DNA of 64,000 nt, from assembly GCF_012971725.1 (NCBI RefSeq), contig NZ_CP048833.1:1922001-1986000 (forward strand). Direction: 5' to 3'. Below are positions 58,322-64,000 of this stretch, in pieces (the stretch's first letter is position 1; each line of letters starts with the position of its first letter). The translations under genes and the position numbers were made by a program. The notes beneath the pieces were generated by a model. The model searched no databases and was not told where the DNA came from. It saw only the letters and a program-made list of their open reading frames with translations. Source of the stretch: Pseudomonas multiresinivorans. GTDB lineage: Bacteria > Pseudomonadota > Gammaproteobacteria > Pseudomonadales > Pseudomonadaceae.

Positions 58322-58651
58322 CGGGCATCTGCCAAAGGTATAACCGTGGAAGCTACGGTAAATCATGCGAAAGAAATGTTTCGAATCCTCCTCGGATCGC
58401 TTCGGAACGCTTCCAGACTAAAGCCGAGCTCAGGTCCGCCACATCCCTCCGAAGGAGTAGCGGCCTGGCCGCAAAGGAGAGTGCGCCGCGCTGCCGCAGG
58501 AGGCGCCGGCATAAACCGTAGGGCGAATAAAGCGGAACGCTTTATCCGCCGTCCCGGTACCCATGGCCAAGGACGGCGGATAACGCTGGGGGCGTTATGC
58601 GCCCTACTGTCGCGACCACGGCAGGGGCGATTGACGTTGTGTACTTTTTAG

Positions 58652-58662
58652 TCCAGATTGGA
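58652..58662. promoter_or_regulatory. TCCA-N3-TGGA motif before the arginine-binding-protein gene
   Basis: TCCAGATTGGA lies 190 bases upstream of the start at 58852. Two near-identical motifs lie just upstream of dauB (63128-63158). Possible DauR operator. Confidence 0.5.
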
Positions 58663-58851
58663 TTTTAAGTTTACGCGCCAGCGCGCGTGGACGAACGATA
58701 ACAAGCTGGTCGCCTGGGTCAGGGCAAGGCAATGCCGCTGCGACGTGCCACGTCGCGCCCCTGGACGAATCACAAGATGCCGATACTTCTCTGCCAAGAC
58801 GCAGCGGCCGGCCGCCCGGCCCTGTCACCGAACATGCCACGGAGTTCATCG

Positions 58852-59628
58852 ATGAATCGCAAAGCCCTGCTGGGCGGCCTGATGCTGGCCGCTTTCGCCA
58901 CCTTCTCCCACGCCGAAGACAAGCCGCTGCGCATCGGCATCGAGGCGGCGTACCCGCCCTTCGCCTACAAGACCCCGGAAGGCGGCATCGCCGGCTTCGA
59001 CTACGACATCGGCAACGCGCTGTGCGCAGAGATGAAGCGCAAGTGTCAGTGGGTCGAGCAGGAATACGACGGCCTGATCCCCTCGCTGAAGGTGCGCAAG
59101 ATCGACGCCGCGCTGTCGTCGATCACCATCACCGAAGAGCGCAAGCACTCGGTGGACTTCACCCACAAGTACTACTTCACCCCGGGCCGCCTGGTGATGA
59201 AGGAAGGCTCGCAGCTGGACGAGCAGTTCAGCCAGCTCAAGGGCAAGAACATCGGCGTGCAGCGCGGCTCCACCGCCGACCGCTTCGCCACCGAGGTACT
59301 GGGCAAGGCCGGCGCCAACGTGGTGCGCTACACCAGCCAGGACGAGATCTACCTGGACCTGCTGGCGGGTCGCCTGGACGGCACCTTCGCCGACTCCATC
59401 CCGCTGGAAATCGGCTTCCTGGAAACCCCGCGCGGCAAGGGCTTTGCCTTCATCGGTCCGGAGTTCAAGGACCCGAAATACTTCGGCGAAGGCGCCGGCA
59501 TTGCGGTCCGTAAGGGCAACACCGAGCTGGTCGGCCAGCTCAATGCCGCCATCGATGCCCTGCGCGCCAACGGCAAGTACAAGGAAATCGAAGGCAAGTA
59601 CTTCAAGAGTGATATCTACGGGGACTGA
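58852..59628 (+). CDS. Periplasmic arginine/ornithine-type ABC substrate-binding protein
   Basis: A 258-residue family 3 solute-binding protein. The signal peptide MNRKALLGGLMLAAFATFSH ends at AEDKPLRIG. Signatures are GIEAAYPPFAYKTPEGGIAG near residues 28-47, GFDYDIGNALCAEMKRKCQW with its Cys pair (as in ArgT/AotJ), and SSITITEERKHSVDFTHKYY near 90. GGAG lies seven bases before the ATG. No permease or ATPase is adjacent, so it must share a transporter or act as an orphan. In PAO1 a homologue sits beside dauBAR and is induced by arginine. Confidence 0.88.
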   Translation: MNRKALLGGLMLAAFATFSHAEDKPLRIGIEAAYPPFAYKTPEGGIAGFDYDIGNALCAEMKRKCQWVEQEYDGLIPSLKVRKIDAALSSITITEERKHSVDFTHKYYFTPGRLVMKEGSQLDEQFSQLKGKNIGVQRGSTADRFATEVLGKAGANVVRYTSQDEIYLDLLAGRLDGTFADSIPLEIGFLETPRGKGFAFIGPEFKDPKYFGEGAGIAVRKGNTELVGQLNAAIDALRANGKYKEIEGKYFKSDIYGD

Positions 59629-59650
59629 TCTTTTCGTCGAGTCCTGGAAT

Positions 59651-59675
59651 AGGCCGCCTTCGGGCGGCCTTTTTC
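59651..59675 (+). terminator. Rho-independent terminator of the binding-protein gene
   Basis: Perfect stem AGGCCGCC / GGCGGCCT with a TTCG loop and five T, starting 23 bases after the stop. Confidence 0.93.
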
Positions 59676-59877
59676 GTTGCGCCGAAATGCTCTTCGTAGG
59701 ATGGGTGGAGCGAAGCGATACCCATGCTGCCCATGCACTGGGCCCGACGTCCGTGCTGGGCGTAGCTGTGTCCGGTCTGGTAGGGCGGATAACGCCTATG
59801 GCGAAATCCGCCAATCTTTCGTGTTTCTGCGCCGCTTCGGTTTGCTCGGATGTATTGGGTTTCGCCCCCTCGGGCGA

Positions 59878-60061
59878 CCTACTTTGGCAAACGACCCAAA
59901 GTAGGCAAAGGTCTTGCCCCTCCATCCGGTTTTTCGCTTAGGCGAAAAATGCCCTCGTTGAACCGAAGTTTCAGGGGCACGCCACGACGGGCCATCCCTG
60001 GCCCATCGTGGCTCTCGCGACATCCATGTCGCTCAACCCCTGAAACTCCGCTTCAACGAGG
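59878..60061. repeat. Multi-hairpin repeat element
   Basis: First a CCTACTTTGG / CCAAAGTAGG stem (59878-59905), then 25-base arms at 59952-59976 and 60037-60061 (starting CCTCGTTGAA; 22 of 25 pair) enclosing a second stem CCACGACGGGC / GCCCATCGTGG (59981-60011). The whole looks like a dispersed Pseudomonas structured repeat rather than a gene. Confidence 0.7.
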
Positions 60062-60113
60062 CCTCCTGAAAGGGGCGATCGGCGTGCGCGGATATTTCTC
60101 TGGAAGACTTTTA

Positions 60114-60153
60114 AAAGCCAAAGCCAAAGCCAAAGCCAAAGCCAAAGCCAAAG
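60114..60153 (+). repeat. Hexanucleotide tandem repeat (AAAGCC)
   Basis: Six full AAAGCC units plus AAAG with no interruptions. It lies in non-coding DNA about 175 bases downstream of the dauR stop. Confidence 0.95.
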
Positions 60154-60326
60154 TTGGATTGGAAGCAGGCTCTCGTGGAAGCGGACTCCGTCCGCGATTG
60201 ATGTCGCGCTATGCCGTGAGGTTCGCGAGCAAGCTCGCTCCTACTAAAAGCGCACGGCGCGTTCCGGCCGCCTGTAGGAGCGAGCTTGCTCGCGAACCGG
60301 AGCGAAAAACGCGGGAAGGAGTCGGC

Positions 60327-60950
60327 TCAAACCTCCTCCTTCAACTCCTTCAGGTGCTTGTAAACCGTTGCCCGGCCCATGTTCAGCACGTTGGCCACAT
60401 AGTTCGCCGCGCTCTTGCCCTTGAACGCGCCCTCGGCGTGCAGCGCCAGAACCAGCTCGCGCTTGTGGTCGCGGCTGAGGGTGGAGAGGCTCAGCTGACG
60501 CTGCCGCAGCCAGCCATGCAGGAAGGTGTTGATGCGCTCCTGCCAGTCGTCGCGGAACAGGGCGTCCGGCTGCGGGATGACCTTGCTGGAGGAGAGGAAC
60601 AGGTCCAGCGCCGCCTTGGCGGTCTCGAACAGGGTGATGTTGAGGTTGATGCACAGCACCGCCAGCGGCTCGCCCTTGGCGTCGCGCAGCACGGTACTGA
60701 TGGAGCGGATCTTCTGGCCGTCCCAGTTGAGCTTCTCGTAGGGGCCGATGTTGCGTTCGTCGTGGCCGCCTTCGAGCATGTCTTCCAGGGCCGAGTCGTC
60801 ACCGACCTCGCGCTTGGAGATGTTGTTCGCCAGGTACGCCACGCGCTGGTCGCGCAGGTCGTGGATGACCACTTCGGCGTGGGGGAAGAACAGCGCGGCA
60901 ATGGCGTCGGCGATGGCCTTGTAGTTGTCCAGCGGATCAGCGGCGGTCAT
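60327..60950 (-). CDS. dauR: Transcriptional regulator DauR (YheO-like)
   Basis: A 207-residue regulator with a PAS-like N-terminal sensor (PHAEVVIHDLRDQRVAYLAN, GEPLAVLCINLNITLFE) and a C-terminal helix-turn-helix (KGKSAANYVANVLNMGRATV, residues about 175-200), the YheO/DauR layout. ATG 60950 is preferred to the TTG six bases upstream. It is the last gene of dauBAR. In P. aeruginosa DauR represses the dau operon and responds to arginine. Confidence 0.88.
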   Translation of the reverse strand: MTAADPLDNYKAIADAIAALFFPHAEVVIHDLRDQRVAYLANNISKREVGDDSALEDMLEGGHDERNIGPYEKLNWDGQKIRSISTVLRDAKGEPLAVLCINLNITLFETAKAALDLFLSSSKVIPQPDALFRDDWQERINTFLHGWLRQRQLSLSTLSRDHKRELVLALHAEGAFKGKSAANYVANVLNMGRATVYKHLKELKEEV

Positions 60951-61027
60951 GGGCAAGGCTCTCGGGGCGATGAAGCGGGCGCTGGCGAGTGTGCCGCAAG
61001 CGCCCGCGGGCTGTCACGACTGGTGGC

Positions 61028-62158
61028 TCACTTGGCCAGCAGGCGCGCCGGGGACAGCATCTCGGCGCTCAGGCCGTGGCGGGTCAGGTGCTCGGGCAGG
61101 GCTTCATGGCGGATCAGCGCGGCGCTGGCTTCGCCCATGGCCGCCGAGGTCTGGATGCCATAGCCGCCCTGGCCGGCGACCCAGTACAGGCCGGGCGTCG
61201 CCGGGTCGTAGCCGGACACCAGGTCGCCGTCGGCGAAGAACGAGCGCAGGCCGGCCCAGGTGTGGCTCGGTCGGCGGATGCTGAGGGTGGTGTGCTCCTC
61301 GATCTGGTAGATGCCCAGGGCGATGTCCAGCTCTTCGGGCTGCACGTCGTGGGGCTCCACCGGGTCGGCGTTGGCCGGCGAGCCGAGCAGCATGCCGGCG
61401 TCGGGCTTGAAGTAGAAGGACTCGTCCAGGCTGACCAATACCGGCCAGGCATGACTGTCCACGCCTTCCGGCGGGCTGAACAGGAAGGCGGCGCGGCGCT
61501 TGGGTGTCAGGCCCAGCGGCGCGGCACCGGCCAGTTCGGCGATCTTGTCGGACCAGCTACCGGCAGCGTTGACCAGTACGGGAGCGCGGTAGGTTTCCTG
61601 CGCGCAGCGTACTTCCCAGGCGCCGTCGATGCGGTTGATTTCCAGGGCTTCGCTGTCCAGTTGCACGCTGCCGCCGTTGCGACGAATGCCGCGCAGGTAG
61701 CCTTGCAGCAGGCCATCGGTGTCGATATCGGCGGCGCTGGGGTCGAGCATCGCGCCGTGGACTTTCTCGCGGCGCAGCACCGGGACGATGGCGCAGGCTT
61801 CGTCGGCATCCAGCAGGCGCATTTCCGGCACGCTGGCGAGGGCACTCTGGTACTGACGCTGGAGCTCTTCCGCGTTGCCTTCGAAATCCACGGTCATCTC
61901 GCCGCGCGGGGTGAGGATCGGGTGCTCGACGAAGCCTTCCGGCGGATTGTCGAAGAAGGCGCGGCTGGCGGCGGTCAGTGCACGTACCTGCGGCGTGCCG
62001 TAGGCGACGGTGTAGAGCGCTGCCGAGCGACCAGTGGAGTGGTAGCCGGCGTGGGATTCGCGCTCCAGCACGGCGACCTTGCCTTGGCGGGAGAGGAAGT
62101 AGCCGGTGGAGGCGCCGGCAATGCCGCCGCCGATGATGAGGAAGTCGACTTCGATCAT
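61028..62158 (-). CDS. dauA: FAD-dependent D-arginine dehydrogenase
   Basis: A 376-residue flavoenzyme that oxidises D-arginine (and other D-amino acids) to the imino acid, the first step of D- to L-arginine conversion. FAD motif IIGGGIAGASTGYFLS is at residues 8-23. Compared with P. aeruginosa DauA from memory, Tyr53, Glu87, Arg222, Tyr249, Arg305, Gly332 and Gln336 are all kept. Residue 48, His in that enzyme, is Leu here (GRSAALYTVAYG). dauB lies 13 bases upstream. Confidence 0.93.
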   Translation of the reverse strand: MIEVDFLIIGGGIAGASTGYFLSRQGKVAVLERESHAGYHSTGRSAALYTVAYGTPQVRALTAASRAFFDNPPEGFVEHPILTPRGEMTVDFEGNAEELQRQYQSALASVPEMRLLDADEACAIVPVLRREKVHGAMLDPSAADIDTDGLLQGYLRGIRRNGGSVQLDSEALEINRIDGAWEVRCAQETYRAPVLVNAAGSWSDKIAELAGAAPLGLTPKRRAAFLFSPPEGVDSHAWPVLVSLDESFYFKPDAGMLLGSPANADPVEPHDVQPEELDIALGIYQIEEHTTLSIRRPSHTWAGLRSFFADGDLVSGYDPATPGLYWVAGQGGYGIQTSAAMGEASAALIRHEALPEHLTRHGLSAEMLSPARLLAK

Positions 62159-62171
62159 GTTCGTCTCCGGC

Positions 62172-63119
62172 TCAGGCGTTCTTCAGTTGCAGATGGTAGA
62201 GCGCATTGGCTAGGGCGACGTCTTCCAGGCCCAGGCCGATGGAGCGGAAGAACGCGTGGCGCTGGTAGTCCGGCTTGGCGGCCTGGGCGCTGACCAGTTC
62301 GGGCAGGTCGCCGCGAATATCACCGTCCCAGCCATGCTCGTCACGGGCCAGGCGCATCTCCCCGGCGGCGGCCGGGGTGGTGGCGCGGTAATCGCAGTAC
62401 ACGTCCATCTGTGACAGCGACTGCGGCGGGACTTCGTGGGCGCGGGCGACGTTGGTGCTGATGGAGGTGATCAGCGCGGGTTTGGTGAGGATCGCCGGGT
62501 TGAGCACCGGAGTGCCGGAGGAGGTGCACAGCAGCACCACGTCGGCGTCGCCCACGGCGGACTCGACACTGGTGGCCGGTTCGGCGCGGGAATCGATGGC
62601 ACCGAACTGCGCCAGCACGCCGGCGTTCAGGTTTGGCGAGTAGACGCGGATGCTCTGCCAGTCGCGCAGGCCGGCGACGTAGCGCAGGTGTGCGCGGGCT
62701 ACCGGGCCGCTGCCGACGATGGCCAGGCGCTTGGCGTCCGGGCGGGCCAGTTCCTGCACCGCCAGGGCGGTGGTGGCGGCGGTACGCGCGGTGGTCAGGC
62801 TGCCGGCGTCGCACAGCAGCAGCGGCTGGCCGCTCTCCATGGACATCAGCAGGCTCCACGCGGTGACCAGCGACTTGGGCTGGCGCACGATATACGGCGA
62901 GGTCTTCACGCCGTAGACCTTCTGCGAGGCCAGCACGCCCAGGTAGTTGATGAAGTCGCCGCCGCCATTGGGGAATTCCACCAGTTGCTGCGCGGGTTGC
63001 ACGGCGCTGCCAGCGGCCAGTTCGACGAACATGTCACGCATTGCCTGGAGCACGTCGACCTGTTCCAGCAGGCGTTCGGCGTCAGCCTGGTTGAGGGTGA
63101 AAGGCGTGGCGGCGGACAT
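62172..63119 (-). CDS. dauB: NAD(P)H-dependent anabolic L-arginine dehydrogenase
   Basis: A 315-residue enzyme of the ornithine cyclodeaminase/mu-crystallin family. It reduces 2-ketoarginine with ammonia to L-arginine, completing racemisation with DauA. The Rossmann motif is LAIVGSGPVARAHLRYV near residues 132-148. Family signatures are GVKTSPYIVRQPKSL near 70 and SLTTARTAATTALAVQEL near 106. First gene of the dauBAR operon. GGAG, eight bases before the ATG, overlaps the end of an inverted repeat in the leader. Confidence 0.92.
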   Translation of the reverse strand: MSAATPFTLNQADAERLLEQVDVLQAMRDMFVELAAGSAVQPAQQLVEFPNGGGDFINYLGVLASQKVYGVKTSPYIVRQPKSLVTAWSLLMSMESGQPLLLCDAGSLTTARTAATTALAVQELARPDAKRLAIVGSGPVARAHLRYVAGLRDWQSIRVYSPNLNAGVLAQFGAIDSRAEPATSVESAVGDADVVLLCTSSGTPVLNPAILTKPALITSISTNVARAHEVPPQSLSQMDVYCDYRATTPAAAGEMRLARDEHGWDGDIRGDLPELVSAQAAKPDYQRHAFFRSIGLGLEDVALANALYHLQLKNA

Positions 63120-63127
63120 GGCGAGGC

Positions 63128-63158
63128 TCCAGATATGGATTTATTTTTCCATTCTGGA
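63128..63158 (-). promoter_or_regulatory. Paired TCCA-N3/4-TGGA motifs upstream of dauB
   Basis: TCCAGATATGGA (63128-63139) and TCCATTCTGGA (63148-63158) are each self-inverted, are inverse to one another, and have centres about 20 bases apart. As RNA they could pair into a hairpin taking in part of the dauB ribosome site. The motif recurs at 58652-58662. Candidate DauR operator. Confidence 0.5.
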
Positions 63159-63203
63159 CTCTGCTGTCTTTGTCGGCAAGGGGACGTGGACGGATGGGGC
63201 TCT

Positions 63204-63284
63204 GGTAGGAGCGAGCTTGCTCGCGAACCGCACAACACCGGAACTTCCGGCGGAAAGTGGTTCGCGAGCAAGCTCGCTCCTACA
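63204..63284. repeat. REP pair, family A
   Basis: Facing pair of the GTAGGAGCGAGCTTGCTCGC unit between the chemoreceptor stop and the dauB promoter. Confidence 0.9.
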
Positions 63285-63301
63285 AGGGAAGGCGCTCTGG
63301 T

Positions 63302-64000
63302 TTACAGCTTGAACTGCGCCACCAGCTCTTCCTGGCTGCCTGCCACGCGGCGCAGGTGCTCGCCGCAGTCGCGGGTGTGCGCGGCGGTCTTGCGGTTTTC
63401 CACGGTCATGTCGCTCAGGCGGTGCATGTGCTGGTTGACCTCCTGGGTCGTGGCGGCCTGCTGTTCGGCGGCGGCGGCGATCTGGAAGGCCATGGCGTGC
63501 ACGCCCTGCAGGGACTCGTCCAGCGCGCCGAGGGCCTCGATCACGGCCTGGGTGTCGTGCTCCAGGGTGTGGGCCTGTTCGCTGGCGCCGCTCATGCTCG
63601 ACTGCGCCTGGATGGAAGAGTCGCCCAGGCTGCCGACAATGGCAACGATCTCGTCGGTGGCGCTGCGGGTACGCTGGGCAAGGCTACGCACTTCGTCGGC
63701 GACCACGGCGAAACCGCGGCCCGCCTCGCCGGCGCGGGCGGCTTCGATGGCGGCGTTGAGCGCGAGCAGGTTGGTCTGCTCGGCGATGGAGCGAATCACG
63801 TCCAGCACCGAGCCGATCTGCTGGCTCTCGCCGGCCAGGGTCTGCACCACGCCGTCGGCCTGGCGCAGGCCGACGAGCAACTGGTCCTGGCGGCCGATCA
63901 TGTGCTGCAGGGTGCCCTGCATGGCGACGAAGGCCTGGCGCGCGGCGGCGCTGCCGTCGGCACTGCGGCTGGCGCTGCCGGCGATTTCCTGCACGGTGGC
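63302..64000 (-). CDS. Methyl-accepting chemotaxis protein, C-terminal part (cut by window edge)
   Basis: The frame is open to the window end and covers the last 232 or so residues. The signalling hairpin tip (AEQTNLLALNAAIEAARAGE) and VVADEVRSLAQRT identify an MCP that binds CheA/CheW. A long helical descending arm with methylation-type Q/E pairs (AAAEQQAATTQEVNQHMHRL) ends in VAQFKL without a CheR-binding pentapeptide. The sensor and membrane parts lie outside the window, so the ligand cannot be named. Confidence 0.92.
   Translation of the reverse strand, partial: ATVQEIAGSASRSADGSAAARQAFVAMQGTLQHMIGRQDQLLVGLRQADGVVQTLAGESQQIGSVLDVIRSIAEQTNLLALNAAIEAARAGEAGRGFAVVADEVRSLAQRTRSATDEIVAIVGSLGDSSIQAQSSMSGASEQAHTLEHDTQAVIEALGALDESLQGVHAMAFQIAAAAEQQAATTQEVNQHMHRLSDMTVENRKTAAHTRDCGEHLRRVAGSQEELVAQFKL

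Larger units (their letters stand above)
58012..58851. other. 840-base gap with repeats; no gene accepted
   Basis: Holds family E pairs (58069-58103 and 58517-58606), a family A pair with a variant right arm (58163-58254), a minus-strand terminator (58284-58321) and the promoter region of the arginine-binding-protein gene, including the TCCAGATTGGA motif. A small ACCGT/ACGGT hairpin lies at about 58341-58360. No convincing coding frame is seen. Confidence 0.75.
59629..60326. other. 698-base repeat-rich gap; no gene accepted
   Basis: Contains the terminator above, a half family C unit (59695-59728), a family E unit (59779-59812), a multi-hairpin element (59878-60061), a hexanucleotide run (60114-60153), a family B half (60175-60200) and outward-facing family A arms (60222-60245 and 60271-60298). 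Open frames across it encode only repeat-derived peptides. Confidence 0.75.

Noticed and set aside
58094..58366. A 90-codon minus-strand frame that would end beyond the orphan terminator
   Set aside because: It runs through the terminator and REP arms, so its product would be repeat-derived; no ribosome site or domain is seen.
60114..60153. Possible CRISPR-like array
   Set aside because: The units are six bases with no spacers and no cas genes are present; it is a simple tandem repeat.
59850..61163. A 437-codon plus-strand frame over the repeat region and dauR
   Set aside because: Its start encodes repeat-derived peptide and a Lys-Ala run from the hexamer repeat; the rest is antisense to dauR.

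Overview
The window is GC-rich, gene-dense chromosomal DNA from a Pseudomonas of the P. aeruginosa group. The evidence is a complete alginate operon in algD-8-44-K-E-G-X-L-I-J-F-A order, a narXL/narK1K2GHJI cluster, a moaCDE-moaB-moeA-ubiUVT block, a dauBAR locus and many Pseudomonas REP-type hairpins. Several junctions differ from P. aeruginosa PAO1 as I remember it, so a relative such as P. nitroreducens or P. citronellolis is more likely than P. aeruginosa. The species cannot be fixed from the sequence alone.

Layout. 1-2.1 kb: end of an iron-uptake-type membrane cluster (DUF3649, PepSY, DUF3325). 2.2-6.4 kb: AraC regulator with a divergent EamA exporter, a 2-hydroxyacid dehydrogenase, and a LysR regulator. 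6.7-11.6 kb: a tripartite efflux operon (outer-membrane factor, FUSC pump, DUF1656, membrane fusion protein) divergent from the LysR gene. 11.8-15.5 kb: minus-strand housekeeping and hypothetical genes, including a TpbA-like periplasmic phosphatase. 15.9-33.1 kb: the alginate operon on the minus strand, with an AlgU-type promoter and an AlgR-type site in a roughly 1 kb AT-richer leader and upstream region, followed by yaaA. 35.4-43 kb: phoH, then molybdopterin synthesis (moaCDE, moaB, moeA) and the oxygen-independent ubiquinone hydroxylation genes ubiUVT. 43-58 kb: the anaerobic nitrate-respiration module: a small DGC zinc-binding protein, narL, narX, narK1, narK2, narGHJI, a PpiC-type isomerase and moaA. 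58.8-63.1 kb: arginine-binding protein and dauR-dauA-dauB for D-arginine catabolism. 63.3-64 kb: the C-terminal end of a chemotaxis receptor.

How the parts fit. The block from 37 to 58 kb supplies what nitrate respiration needs: Moco (moa/moe), anaerobic ubiquinone (ubiUVT), nitrate sensing (NarXL), transport (NarK1/K2) and the enzyme (NarGHI with chaperone NarJ). The narX-narK1 intergenic region has a perfect ANR/FNR box and a 7-2-7 NarL-type site. I found no wholly new system. The most interesting observations are a TCCA-N3/4-TGGA motif shared by the dauB and arginine-binding-protein promoters, a His48-to-Leu change in the DauA active site, repeat hairpins inserted at three junctions of the alginate operon, a tRNA-Leu 3'-end fragment upstream of moaC, and an orphan minus-strand terminator at 58.3 kb.
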